Made by a program: the position numbers and the translations under genes
Notes under the pieces: generated by a model
The model's input: the letters and a program-made list of their open reading frames with translations, nothing else
What the model was told of the DNA's origin: nothing
Database searches by the model: none
Part shown: positions 35,727 to 44,681 of the stretch, in pieces
Position numbering within the stretch: position 1 is the first letter of the stretch
Layout: each line of letters starts with the position of its first letter
NCBI GenBank assembly: GCA_963790405.1
Contig: CAWBOJ010000003.1
Span: forward strand, 248,001 to 312,000
DNA from: JBGSMX01 sp963790405
Lineage (GTDB): Bacteria > Actinomycetota > Coriobacteriia > Anaerosomatales > JAGXFU01
Reading direction: 5' to 3'
DNA: 64,000 nucleotides

Positions 35727-37880
35727 TTGGGCGACAGCGAGACTCAGAGAGTACCGGCCGCGATCGAGCGCTTCGTGAAGCAGCTGGTCATCACGTTCAA
35801 AGCCGTCACCCTGTACCCGCCGGCGAGCAGCATACCGAAAGAGAACGCTGCCGAGACCATCAAGGTCCTCAACTCCATCTTGCAGGATCGACCCGACGTG
35901 CGATTCGCGGTCCAGAAAGACGGTCTGGAATACGCGGGCGTTATTGTGTTCCCTGGCCAAGCGGCATTCGAGTCGTTTGCACGTGAGTTGTACAACCGCG
36001 GTCTTGCCGATGTGCGGTTCCACTCCGGAGTTGAGGCGAGCCACCTTACCGCGTTTCTCGGCGTGCTCAAGAGCAGTCCGCAAGAGATTGCAGCAGCGGG
36101 TGGATTCGAGCATCGGCTGTGGGAACTCGGGATCGACAGCATCACCATCAAACAAGCTGCAGCTCGTATCGTCGATTCGGATGTGGCCTCGGCGGAAGTG
36201 AAGGATTTCGAGACGTGGCCGCCGGATGCGCAACTCATCGACGAACTGATTGAAGGGGCCATCGGGGGACGTCCGCGCGACAAACGGTTGCTGGTGCGAG
36301 TAATCAGCGATACCGAAGCGCTTACGGCGTACCTTCATGAGACTCTCGTGGGTCGAGGAGACGATCCGGCAGCGGCGCTACGTGCCCTGAAGCTTGCCGA
36401 GCTGGCAAAGGCGATTGGCCTGAGCGACAAAGAGAGCCGTGCGGCCGCTTACCATGCGCTCGCTGAAGCGATCGAACAGCTCGACCCGGTCATTCGGCGG
36501 CGGTTGCTGACCGAACGCTTGTTGCCCGAGGCCCGCTCCGATAACGAGCTGGCGTCCGTGGTCAGGCACCTGGACATCGACGATGTATGTCACTGGTTGG
36601 TGGAGGGTGTTGCCCCCGATGCGCTTTCCGTCGATGGTTTGGCGCGCGCGATACGAAACCTCTCGCTGATTTCGCTTTCCGAGCGCGAGACGGTCGTCAA
36701 TGCAGCCGGGGCGGCGATGCGAACTGCCGGCATGGATGAGTCGACCGTCGCCGATGTGCTCGAGGTCGTGGCGCCGAGCACGCTTCGCATAATGGATACC
36801 GGTCGAGAGGCCGAGGAGGAGCAGCCGGTCGATTCCATCCTCCAGCTGGTCAACTTGGCTCCCGGGGCCGTAAGCAGCCGTTTCGCGGACGATTCCGGGT
36901 TCCAGGCTTTGCAAGAGGAGTCGCGACGAGGTATCAGCGACGGAGACGTCGTCGGTGCTCTGGTGACGCTGGTGTCGGTCGACGCGCACGGTGCCAACTT
37001 CTCGTCGATGATGGCTCTGCTCGAAGACACCCTGGAACTGACGATCGAGCGAGGCGACTACGATGTCGCGGCTGACGCTGCCGAGACGCTCGTGCGTACG
37101 TCGCTCGATGCCGAGCTGACGGCCAACCGTCGCGAGCGTATTCGCTCGGCACTTTCGAAGCTGAGCACGGTCCACGAGCTTTCTGTCGTGGCGAAAGCGA
37201 TGCGGATGTACCCTCCTGAGACGCCCGAACACGAGGCGTGTGTGCGCCTGATTCGCGCGCTTGGCGAAGCGACCGTTGGGCCGCTTCTGGAGATTCTTGC
37301 AGACGAGCCCGACATGACGGCTCGCAAAGCTTTGGTGGATACGATCTCGACGATGGCAGGAGAGTACGTTTCCGAACTGGGCGAACGGGTGACCGATCCG
37401 CGCTGGTACTTCGTTCGCAATGTCGTTGCGATTCTCGGCAAGACGAAGCAGCCCGAGATCGTGAGCTTCCTTAGCCGGACGCTGCGTCATCCGGATGCTC
37501 GAGTTCGCCGAGAGACAATCCGTGCCTTGTCCGGAGTGCAGGATCGGCTCGCAATCGAGATGCTGATTGCTGCGCTCGACGATGACGATGCACAAAACGT
37601 ACAGCTTGCGGCGCGCTATCTCGGGGTGACGCAGGTGACGAGCGCGATCGGAGCGTTGAGGCTGGTCGCTTTGGGCGAGGGGCGCGGCAATCGAGATACC
37701 GGCCCGCGGGTCGAGGCGATCGAAGCGCTCGGGCGTCTTGAGGCGATCGAAGCGCTGCCCGCGCTTGAGGACATTGCGGGAAAGCGCGCCATCGTGCGAG
37801 GCGCACGTGTTCGTGAGCTGCGCTCGGCGGCCGAGCATGCGATAGCCGCAATCAGGGCTTCGGGAGGTGCTGGGCAGTGA
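35727..37880 (+). CDS. HEAT-repeat-like protein with shared N-terminal domain (pair B)
   Basis: A 717-residue protein from TTG at 35727, behind GGAGGGGAGG. Residues 1-150 are the shared domain (FKAVTLYPPASSIPKE, LEYAGVIVF, LTAFLGVLK). Residues about 170-560 are long helices without a recognised motif. Residues about 560-710 show HEAT repeats (FLSRTLRHPDARVRRETIRA, ALEDIAGKRAIVRGARVREL). It is a paralogue of the protein at 27762 with the same order of parts. Its TGA stop overlaps the GTG of the HD-GYP gene by 4 bases. No catalytic signature; a scaffold or regulator is the best guess. Confidence 0.82.
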   Translation: MGDSETQRVPAAIERFVKQLVITFKAVTLYPPASSIPKENAAETIKVLNSILQDRPDVRFAVQKDGLEYAGVIVFPGQAAFESFARELYNRGLADVRFHSGVEASHLTAFLGVLKSSPQEIAAAGGFEHRLWELGIDSITIKQAAARIVDSDVASAEVKDFETWPPDAQLIDELIEGAIGGRPRDKRLLVRVISDTEALTAYLHETLVGRGDDPAAALRALKLAELAKAIGLSDKESRAAAYHALAEAIEQLDPVIRRRLLTERLLPEARSDNELASVVRHLDIDDVCHWLVEGVAPDALSVDGLARAIRNLSLISLSERETVVNAAGAAMRTAGMDESTVADVLEVVAPSTLRIMDTGREAEEEQPVDSILQLVNLAPGAVSSRFADDSGFQALQEESRRGISDGDVVGALVTLVSVDAHGANFSSMMALLEDTLELTIERGDYDVAADAAETLVRTSLDAELTANRRERIRSALSKLSTVHELSVVAKAMRMYPPETPEHEACVRLIRALGEATVGPLLEILADEPDMTARKALVDTISTMAGEYVSELGERVTDPRWYFVRNVVAILGKTKQPEIVSFLSRTLRHPDARVRRETIRALSGVQDRLAIEMLIAALDDDDAQNVQLAARYLGVTQVTSAIGALRLVALGEGRGNRDTGPRVEAIEALGRLEAIEALPALEDIAGKRAIVRGARVRELRSAAEHAIAAIRASGGAGQ

Positions 37881-39283
37881 GTGATGGACTGAGCTCTGAG
37901 CATCACCTGGAGGGAGCGACAGCGTACTCGAGCAAGCAGCTCGGCCGCGTACGGGAACTACTCACGCGTCTGTATGCGGTGCGTCGAACGGCACGCTTCT
38001 ATCCGATGGAGCATCCGGCGACAACCGACGGCGTGCGTGAACTGATGGAGTCAATCTCGAAATTCCACAACGAGGGTGTTGATGTGGAACTGGCCTTCTT
38101 CGAAGGCGAGCTTGTCTTCGGCAACAAGCTGCTTGCCGAGGAGAGCATCCTGTTCGACCAACTGATCCGAGACATGACGTCTATCGGTGCCGGTAGCCTC
38201 ACTATCCTTCGGGGTGTGACGCCGGCGGAGTTGGGACGTGCGATCGGCGTGCTCTCGACCGATTCGAGCGAGATCGAGACGGTTGGCGGTCTGGCTCGCA
38301 TGATGGAAGAGGCCACGCTTCCTCACGTACAGATAAGCGAAGTGAAGGTCTTTGAGAAGCCAGACATCAAAGAGGATATCGAAGGGGCCGCCAAAGCGTC
38401 CTACGACGGCGCGCTCGATCTCATGCGCGAGCTGGACTCGCTCGTCAGGCGTAACGAGGTCATCAAGGCTTCGCGCGTGAAGGGTGTGGTCCGCAGTCTC
38501 GTCGACAACGTGGTCGCCAATCGCTACGCGATGATCGAACTCACCGGCCTGAAAGACTACGACGAGTACACGTTCTATCACAGTGCCAATGTCGCGATCC
38601 TGTCGCTTGCGCTGGCATCGTCGATCTCGTCCGAGTACCGGTTCCTGTCATCGCTCGGGGTAGGCGCGCTCCTGCATGACATCGGAAAGATGACCGTCGA
38701 TGTTGAGATTCTCAACAAGCCCGGTGAGCTGACGGCCGATGAGTGGGCTCTCGTGCGCCAGCATCCGGTGCACGGAGCCGAGCAGGCGGCTCTGATTCCC
38801 GGGCTCGACAAGTCCGCACTCGTGATCATCCTCGAGCACCACATGCGCTACGATGGCTCCGGATATCCGCAGCGCAATCCGAGACGCCCACAGCATCTGG
38901 CGAGCAGGATTGTGGCAATTGCAGATGCGTTCGACGCGATGACTTCGCGGCGCTCCTACAGCGCAGCGCGAGTCCAGGATGAGGCGATGTCGCTTCTCGC
39001 ACAGAGCGCAGGGAGCGCGCTCGATTCAACGCTCACGCGCGTGTTCGTCAGCATGATGGGTGTGTATCCGCCAAGATCGGTGGTGGAGCTGACGAACAAG
39101 TGCACTGGCGTTGTCGTACGGCCAAGCGAGACGGATCCGCTACGACCGCTCGTGAGAGTGATCGCCGATGAGAACGGGTCGATTATCGACCCGAAAGACG
39201 TAGATCTGGTCGCAGCCGACATCGGAGTTCTGCGATGTATCGATGCAGATAGCCTCAACATTCATGTCGAGGACTATCTCTAG
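37877..39283 (+). CDS. HD-GYP domain protein with shared N-terminal domain (pair B, intact site)
   Basis: A 468-residue protein. Residues about 20-160 are the shared domain (TARFYPMEHPAT, FFEGELVFG, LGRAIGVLS). Residues about 230-390 are a full HD-GYP domain, a cyclic-di-GMP phosphodiesterase: H267-D268 (LHDIGK), HPVHG, HHMRYDGSGYP at 321-331, and IADAFDAMTSRR with D350 and D353. Unlike its paralogue at 26452 all metal ligands are present. The C-terminal 70 residues (ending SLNIHVEDYL) match those of the paralogue. GTG start overlaps the HEAT-like gene, so the two are made together. Confidence 0.92.
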   Translation: MSDGLSSEHHLEGATAYSSKQLGRVRELLTRLYAVRRTARFYPMEHPATTDGVRELMESISKFHNEGVDVELAFFEGELVFGNKLLAEESILFDQLIRDMTSIGAGSLTILRGVTPAELGRAIGVLSTDSSEIETVGGLARMMEEATLPHVQISEVKVFEKPDIKEDIEGAAKASYDGALDLMRELDSLVRRNEVIKASRVKGVVRSLVDNVVANRYAMIELTGLKDYDEYTFYHSANVAILSLALASSISSEYRFLSSLGVGALLHDIGKMTVDVEILNKPGELTADEWALVRQHPVHGAEQAALIPGLDKSALVIILEHHMRYDGSGYPQRNPRRPQHLASRIVAIADAFDAMTSRRSYSAARVQDEAMSLLAQSAGSALDSTLTRVFVSMMGVYPPRSVVELTNKCTGVVVRPSETDPLRPLVRVIADENGSIIDPKDVDLVAADIGVLRCIDADSLNIHVEDYL

Positions 39284-39345
39284 AGGCGCTCAGCGGGTAC
39301 GTACATCAGCAGATGACCTAGGGGACGAATCACGGAAGGTGACTC

Positions 39346-42093
39346 ATGCCGTCAAGTAACACTCGCGCGCGGTGGATAGCGGTATTCGCAGGAATCGCTT
39401 TCGTCGCGCTGCCTGTTCTCGTGTGGTTCGCGACTTTCTACACCGACTTTCTGTGGTTTGAGGATTTGGGACAACGCGAGGTGTTCGTGACGCGTCTTGT
39501 GAGTGGAGGCGCGACCGGTCTTGCGTTCGGAGTGGTCACGTTCCTGCTGCTCTACGTGAACATGAGGATCGCCCGGCGCATGGCGCCCCGCGCTGTTCTG
39601 ACCTCGGTGGGTGACTTGCCGCCGCAGTTCGAAGAAGCCGTCATCAATCTTCGTGCGAAGGCCGGGCCACTCCTGAATAGGATCATCTTGTGGGGATCGG
39701 CGGCGGTGGCATTTCTCGTCGGCGCGGCCATGTCCGAGAACTGGGACGTCTTCCGGCTTGCACTCGCCGGAGTGCGATTCGGCGACACTGATCTCCAGTT
39801 CGGGCGCGACATCGGTTTCTACATATTCACATTGCCGGCGCTGCGGATTGTGGCGGATTGGCTCCCGACTGTTCTGGTCTTCACCGTGCTGGTCACCGCC
39901 TTGATCCAGGTCGTTGACGGTGCCATTCAGCCTGCGGCTCGCTTCAAGGGCTTCGCTCCGCACGTGAAGGCGCACCTGTCGTTGCTTCTCGGCCTGATCG
40001 TTGCGAGCAAGGCATTCGACTACTACCTCGACATCTATGAGCTGAACTTCTCGCCGCGTGGGCAGGTCACGGGCGCGTCGTACACCGACGTGAACGCCCA
40101 GCTGCCCGCGTTGCGCATCCTGATCGTTATCGCCGCGGTGTCGGCTGTGGTTCTCATCGTCAACATCAGGTTCCGCGGATGGCGCCTGCCCATCATTGCG
40201 TTGGGCGTGTGGATAGGCGCTTCGGTGCTCGTCGGTAGTGTTTACCCGGCGCTCATCCAGCAGTTCCGTGTCGTGCCCAACGAAGTGGCCGCCGAGGCGC
40301 CCTATATCGAGCGAAACATTCTGTCGACACGCAAGGCATTCGGTCTCGACGAGATCGAGACACGTCAGTTCCCGGCAGCCGAGGACCTCACGGCGCAAGA
40401 CGTCATCGACAACGGTGACACGATCGACAACGTGCGGCTTTGGGATCCCAATATCGTCACGCAGTCGTACCGACAGCTGCAGATCATCCGGCCCTATTAC
40501 GACTTCGTGGATGTCGACATCGACCGATACGAGATCGATGGCCGCATGCGCCAGGTGTTGATTTCGGCACGAGAGCTCGACGTGAACCAGCTTGATTCAC
40601 AGGCACAGAACTGGGTGAACCAGCACCTTGTGTACACCCACGGCTACGGCGTCGCGATGAGTCCGGTCAACGAGACGGATACGCGTGGCCTGCCGGACTT
40701 CATCATCAAAGACATTCCGCCGGAGTCTTCGGCCGATATCACGATCACTCAGCCGGCAATCTACTTCGGCGAGCGTACGGAAGACTACATCGTGGTCAAC
40801 ACCAACGATGAGATAGAGGAATTCGACTATCCGGTCGGCGACACGAACGCATTCACGAGCTACAGCGGCGATGCGGGCGTCGAGGTCGGCGGCTTCTTCC
40901 GCCGTGTGGCATTCGCGCTGCGCTTCGGTGCGAGTCAAATCGTGTTCAGCAACTACATCCTGCCCGAGAGTCGCGTGCTGTTCGATCGCGACATCTCGGC
41001 GCGTGTCACGAAGCTCGCACCATGGATCTGGCAGGATGGCGATCCGTACCCTGTGTTGGTTGACGGACGCATCGTCTGGATCATTGACGGATACACGTGG
41101 TCGGACCACTACCCGTATTCTCAGCCGTTCTTCGGCACGAGCTACATGCGAAACTCGGTCAAGATCACGGTTGATGCCTACGATGGCACGACGACGATCT
41201 ACGCATTCGATTCTGAAGACCCGGTGCTCAAGGCGTGGGGCGAGGTCTTCCCCGGACTCATCACTGACGCTTCCGAGATACCCGACGAGATCGCAGCGCA
41301 CTTCCGCTATCCGGAAGGGCTGTTCCGCACCCAGGCGGAGGTCTACAAGAACTACCACATGACCGATCCGAACGTCTTCTATAACAAGGAAGACTCGTGG
41401 TGGTTGCCCGGCGAGAATACTGAAGCCGGGGCGATGGAGCCGTTCTACGTGCTCATGACGCTTCCGGGTGAGCCTGCCGAGGACTTCCAGATGATCATCC
41501 CGTTCACTCCGAGGAACCGGGACAACATGATCGGGTGGATGGCGGCCAAGTCCGACCCCAAAGAGTACGGGAAGCGAGTCGTCTACCAGTTCCCGAAGCA
41601 GAAGGTGATTCTCGGCCCCGAACAGGTGAGCGCCCGAATCAACCAGGATGAGAGCATTTCGCCACAGCTCACGCTGTGGAGTCAGCGTGGCAGCCAGGTG
41701 ATCTTCGGCAACATGCTGGTCATTCCGCTCAGGGATTCGATCGTCTACATCCAACCGTTGTATCTGCAAGCGGAGCAGGCAGCGATTCCCCAGCTGACAC
41801 GGGTGCTCGTGGTCTACGCCGATAAGGTCGAGATGGCGCCGGACCTTCAGACCGCACTGCTGCAGGTGTTTGGCGAGCAGGCGCCTCCAGATGCCAACGA
41901 AGGGGATAGTGAGCCGGTCGACGGCGGTGCGAGCACCGCAGCGACGGCCGAGGAGGCCGCACGGCTCTACCGCGCTGCCGTTCAGGCTCAGCGAGATGGG
42001 GACTGGGCCGAGTACGGGCGACTCATCGACGAGTTGGGACGCGTTCTCGGCGAGCTTGCGGGCCCGGCGGTGGAGACCACGGCAACGCCGTAG
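39346..42093 (+). CDS. UPF0182 family large membrane protein
   Basis: A 915-residue protein of the UPF0182/COG1615 family, common in Actinobacteria and cyanobacteria and still without a firm function. Seven spans lie in the first 320 residues, with FYTDFLWFEDLGQREVF after the first and the extracytoplasmic FSPRGQVTGASYTDVNAQLP before the sixth. A long outer domain follows (about 320-850; NEVAAEAPYIERNI, VWIIDGYTWSDHYPYSQP, GFFRRVAFALRFG). The last 60 residues are an acidic linker and a helical tail (AARLYRAAVQAQRDGDWAEY). Starts 62 bases after the HD-GYP gene of pair B and could share its transcript. Confidence 0.93.
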   Translation: MPSSNTRARWIAVFAGIAFVALPVLVWFATFYTDFLWFEDLGQREVFVTRLVSGGATGLAFGVVTFLLLYVNMRIARRMAPRAVLTSVGDLPPQFEEAVINLRAKAGPLLNRIILWGSAAVAFLVGAAMSENWDVFRLALAGVRFGDTDLQFGRDIGFYIFTLPALRIVADWLPTVLVFTVLVTALIQVVDGAIQPAARFKGFAPHVKAHLSLLLGLIVASKAFDYYLDIYELNFSPRGQVTGASYTDVNAQLPALRILIVIAAVSAVVLIVNIRFRGWRLPIIALGVWIGASVLVGSVYPALIQQFRVVPNEVAAEAPYIERNILSTRKAFGLDEIETRQFPAAEDLTAQDVIDNGDTIDNVRLWDPNIVTQSYRQLQIIRPYYDFVDVDIDRYEIDGRMRQVLISARELDVNQLDSQAQNWVNQHLVYTHGYGVAMSPVNETDTRGLPDFIIKDIPPESSADITITQPAIYFGERTEDYIVVNTNDEIEEFDYPVGDTNAFTSYSGDAGVEVGGFFRRVAFALRFGASQIVFSNYILPESRVLFDRDISARVTKLAPWIWQDGDPYPVLVDGRIVWIIDGYTWSDHYPYSQPFFGTSYMRNSVKITVDAYDGTTTIYAFDSEDPVLKAWGEVFPGLITDASEIPDEIAAHFRYPEGLFRTQAEVYKNYHMTDPNVFYNKEDSWWLPGENTEAGAMEPFYVLMTLPGEPAEDFQMIIPFTPRNRDNMIGWMAAKSDPKEYGKRVVYQFPKQKVILGPEQVSARINQDESISPQLTLWSQRGSQVIFGNMLVIPLRDSIVYIQPLYLQAEQAAIPQLTRVLVVYADKVEMAPDLQTALLQVFGEQAPPDANEGDSEPVDGGASTAATAEEAARLYRAAVQAQRDGDWAEYGRLIDELGRVLGELAGPAVETTATP

Positions 42094-42138
42094 TCGCGAG
42101 GGCCGGAGCAACATGCGAACACATGTTCGCACCAGAAT

Positions 42139-42167
42139 TTGGTAACCAGGCCGTACTTTGCTATACT
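42139..42167 (+). promoter_or_regulatory. Strong sigma-70-type promoter
   Basis: TTGGTA at 42139-42144 and TATACT at 42162-42167 are spaced by exactly 17 bases. Transcription should start near 42173 and enter the structured leader before the RlpA-like gene. Confidence 0.75.
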
Positions 42168-42169
42168 CC

Positions 42170-42515
42170 GGCCTTGTGTTGTTGAAAGAGCGCTACCTGG
42201 GCAGCGGCCGTCAAGAACGACCGGAACGGCTGCGCCGGACCGGTCCGGGTTTGCGCCAACGCATGTATCCGGTCGGATCGGATCGGCTCGCCCCGAGGGG
42301 CTAATGGCGACCCGAGAACGAGCAAGGCCAGGTCCGTAGCCGAACAGCATACTCGCTTTCTTTTCGGCTTGAGACGACGGCTATGCCGGTCTCGCCGGGC
42401 TGCGACGAAGCATCTCTTGGCACCACTCCTTCATCTCTCTCGCATGCAGGTATCCAGGGATATCCCTGTGCCTCACCGGCTGTCGTCTGACATGTCCCCT
42501 GACACGGAGGTCTAT
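42170..42515 (+). ncRNA. Structured leader RNA of unknown class before the RlpA-like gene
   Basis: About 345 bases without a convincing coding frame lie between a strong promoter and the GTG at 42516. The first transcribed bases GGCCTTG (42170-42176) can pair with CAAGGCC at 42323-42329, closing a 160-base domain. Inside are the perfect palindrome CCGGACCGGTCCGG at 42235-42248 and a GCCCC/GGGGC hairpin near 42290. A second part holds an AGCCGAA/TTCGGCT stem near 42339 and CAGGGATATCCCTG near 42456. RlpA and Rpf genes of actinobacteria often have a cyclic-di-AMP riboswitch here, but its conserved sequence blocks are absent. Confidence 0.45.
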
Positions 42516-43143
42516 GTGTCTACCGGCACGTACATGAGACGCGCATTGTTCGGGATCACCACGATCGGCGTTGCTGCTGCAGTCGCCGGAGGGATCCTCG
42601 GGTTTGGTGCTGGCGGTCAAGATGAGGGCTAGCGCCGCTCCGCAGGTGACGGCGGAAGGAACGCTCGGCATAGGTGAGCGAACGATAGCTCCCGTGGACG
42701 CCGCAACAGTCGGCGTCGACGACAAGATAGCGGTTGAGGCTACCGAGCATCCTCGCACCATGACCAGGGCCGCCGTTCGCGCACAAGCGCCGGTGCCCAA
42801 CTCTCTCGCACGGTCGCGTTCCGGGGCATCGACAGTGAGCCGTTCGACCGCCTCGTCCGGCGGTTGGAGCACGGCACGGGTGTCGTGGTACGGGCCCGGC
42901 TTCTACGGCAGGAAGACAGCAAGCGGTGCGGTGCTCACGCAAGGCATGATGAACGTCGCCCATCGCTCGCTTCCATTCGGTACGCAGATTCAGTTCGAGT
43001 ACAACGGTCACACGTGCACGGCTGTGGTCAACGACCGGGGTCCCTACGCGGGTGGTCGGACGTTCGATCTGGGACCGGGTACCGCAACCGCTCTTGGCTT
43101 TGGAGGCGTCGGCACCGTCAAGTACCGGATCCTCGGCAGGTAG
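42516..43143 (+). CDS. RlpA-like double-psi beta-barrel secreted protein (frameshifted)
   Basis: Starts at GTG 42516, five bases after GGAGG, and reads a signal-anchor (MRRALFGITTIGVAAAVAGG) before the frame ends at 42632. The next frame picks up from about 42560-42620 (VKMRASAAPQVTAEG) and continues to 43143, so one extra base lies in that interval. After a Ser/Ala-rich linker the last 95 residues are an RlpA domain: SWYGPGFYGRKTASG, NVAHRSLPFGTQ, VVNDRGPYAGGRTFDLGPG. RlpA proteins act on or bind septal peptidoglycan. The catalytic Asp of lytic RlpA is in NDRGPY. Confidence 0.83.
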
Positions 43144-43206
43144 ACGCGGTAGGCCGAAGGGCACAAGCATGCGGGGAACATGGACCGCACAAGTACGAAA
43201 CAACGG

Positions 43207-43240
43207 CACCGGTCTTTCGAAAGAGGGCCGGTGTCTGCGT
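43207..43240 (+). terminator. Hairpin after the RlpA-like gene
   Basis: CACCGG at 43207-43212 pairs with CCGGTG at 43228-43233, with an inner CTTTC/GAAAG stem. It is followed by a T-rich but interrupted run. Placed between the RlpA-like gene and the next operon. Confidence 0.5.
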
Positions 43241-43315
43241 CTGTTTGGGGTATCTTCGTAGTGTTCGGTGTTTAGGTGTTTGATACAACCGACTCCCTCC
43301 ACGGAGGTGCGCTTC

Positions 43316-43696
43316 ATGACCGAAGATGACGAGAGCACAGCTGCTTCCGCCGAGGTTCCCAAGCCACCGATTGCCTCGCAGTCGACCGATGAGCGCACGG
43401 TCATCGATGCGGTAGCCGATCTTCTCCAGACAATCGTCGACTGGCTGAGGCAAGAGGCCGAGGCTGTCATGAAGGACAAGATCGTCCTGCCGCTGCAGGC
43501 GCTCGGGTTCACGCTCTTCTTCGGTTTGGCAGCATCCGGACTGATCATGGCCGGCCTTCTCATGGTCTCGATCGCATCGATACTGTGGCTGGCCGAGTGG
43601 TTGACCTGGCCGGGCGCTTTGCTGATGATCGGCGGCGTGCAAGTGATCTTGGCCACGGTGGCTCTCTACTTCCGGATAAGGACGACGCAGAAATGA
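43316..43696 (+). CDS. Small membrane protein with two spans, phage-holin-superfamily-like
   Basis: A 126-residue protein. An acidic N-terminus (about 1-30) and an amphipathic helix (VIDAVADLLQTIVDWLRQEAE) precede two hydrophobic spans (about 60-85 and 92-116) joined by a short loop. The layout matches the PF07332-type Actinobacterial holin superfamily III, whose members are mostly chromosomal envelope proteins. GGAGG lies 8 bases before the ATG. The next gene overlaps by 4 bases. Confidence 0.75.
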   Translation: MTEDDESTAASAEVPKPPIASQSTDERTVIDAVADLLQTIVDWLRQEAEAVMKDKIVLPLQALGFTLFFGLAASGLIMAGLLMVSIASILWLAEWLTWPGALLMIGGVQVILATVALYFRIRTTQK

Positions 43697-43890
43697 CGCC
43701 CAAAAAGCTGACCGTCAACGACGTACGCCATCATGCCGAGGAGGTCCGCGATCTGGCGGTCTCCGAGGTCAAGAAGGTCACCGAAGCCGAGGCAACCAAG
43801 GTGCTGATCATCGGTGCCGTCGCGCTTGTGGCTGTGGTCTCGCTCGCGTACTACCTGGGCAGCAGAGCCGCCGGTGGCCGCGAGTTCTAG
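43693..43890 (+). CDS. Small single-span membrane protein
   Basis: A 65-residue protein: a charged helical N-terminus (VNDVRHHAEEVRDLAVSEV) and one membrane span (about 37-56), ending in a Gly/Arg tail. It is coupled by ATGA overlap to the previous gene and is overlapped by the next. DUF3618-like or YtxH-like small membrane partners have similar form, but I cannot assign a family. Confidence 0.7.
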   Translation: MTPKKLTVNDVRHHAEEVRDLAVSEVKKVTEAEATKVLIIGAVALVAVVSLAYYLGSRAAGGREF

Positions 43891-44335
43891 CGACCCGCTG
43901 CTGAGGGTCGACGGCATAACTGACCTCGGCGACCGCATTGAAGCACTCGTGCGGGTGGCGGATCCTTCTTTGATGCGCACCTCGGCCGTGCCCGGTCTGG
44001 CGACGGCGGTGCTCAAGCGCTTTCCTGGGCTCCGGCGCCATCGCTGCGAGTGCGGATCCGCTCACGGTATCGAGGCTGAGCTTGCCGACACCGAGTTGCC
44101 GCACCTGCTCGAGCACGTCGCGCTGGAGCGCATGGTGCTCGCGGGCGCGCCCCGCGCTCTGCGCGGCGAGACGCGGTGGGATTTTCGCAGGGATGGGCGG
44201 GGCGTGTTCCGCGTCTCGCTCGCGTACGCCGACCCCGACAGCGGTTTCGAGGATCGCGCGCTCGCCGAGTCGGCGGTACGCGAGGGCGCCCGCGAGCTGT
44301 GCGCGCTGGTGGCGGATTGCGGGGGCGGTGTGTAA
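43874..44335 (+). CDS. Stand-alone domain resembling the N-terminal domain of cyanophycin synthetase
   Basis: A 153-residue soluble protein from GTG 43874, overlapping the previous gene by 17 bases. The core TELPHLLEHVALERMVLAGAP is close to the LAHLLEHVALELQ segment of cyanophycin synthetase N-terminal domains, and GETRWDFRR ... GVFRVSLAYAD matches the strands that follow there. No ATP-grasp or Mur-ligase domain is present here or nearby. It may bind a peptide or act as a partner protein; its function alone is unknown. Confidence 0.65.
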   Translation: MAASSSDPLLRVDGITDLGDRIEALVRVADPSLMRTSAVPGLATAVLKRFPGLRRHRCECGSAHGIEAELADTELPHLLEHVALERMVLAGAPRALRGETRWDFRRDGRGVFRVSLAYADPDSGFEDRALAESAVREGARELCALVADCGGGV

Positions 44336-44423
44336 GATAGGTGTGTAAGCCCCGCCCGTGAGCAGCAACCGTGCGCTGCAGGGTAGGACCGCAGTCAGAC
44401 CCGGTTTGCGAGGACACGCCAAG

Positions 44424-44681
44424 ATGTCACGCATGGTGCGAAAGCAGATCGTTCTGGAACCCGAACTCGAGCGAGAGCTCGCGGCGCGAGCACGCGTCAT
44501 GGGCGTGTCGCAGTCCGCGCTCGTGCGCGAAGCGATCGACCACTATCTACACGAGTCGCCCGCCGATGTTGTGCGCGAGCGGGCGTGGGACGAGATGTTC
44601 GAGGCGATGGACCGCGCTGCGGAGCTCGGCGTGGGCAGCGGAGGGCGAAAGTGGACCCGCGAGGAGATACATGAGCGCTAG
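44424..44681 (+). CDS. vapB: Ribbon-helix-helix antitoxin (VapB-like)
   Basis: An 85-residue protein from ATG 44424 (another ATG at 44433). The first 45 residues form a ribbon-helix-helix: strand RKQIVLEPELERELAARA, then MGVSQSALVREAIDHYL. The C-terminal part is acidic/charged and would wrap the toxin. Eleven bases of overlap with the PIN toxin. Expected to repress its own promoter with the toxin. Confidence 0.87.
   Translation: MSRMVRKQIVLEPELERELAARARVMGVSQSALVREAIDHYLHESPADVVRERAWDEMFEAMDRAAELGVGSGGRKWTREEIHER

Noticed and set aside
42170..42332. 6S RNA or RNase P RNA
   Set aside because: The end-to-end pairing fits a closed RNA domain, but no central open bubble of 6S type and no conserved RNase P core could be found.
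42170..42515. Cyclic-di-AMP (ydaO) riboswitch before the RlpA-like gene
   Set aside because: The conserved GGGGTGAATC and CAGCTAACC blocks are absent, so I list the leader as of unknown class.
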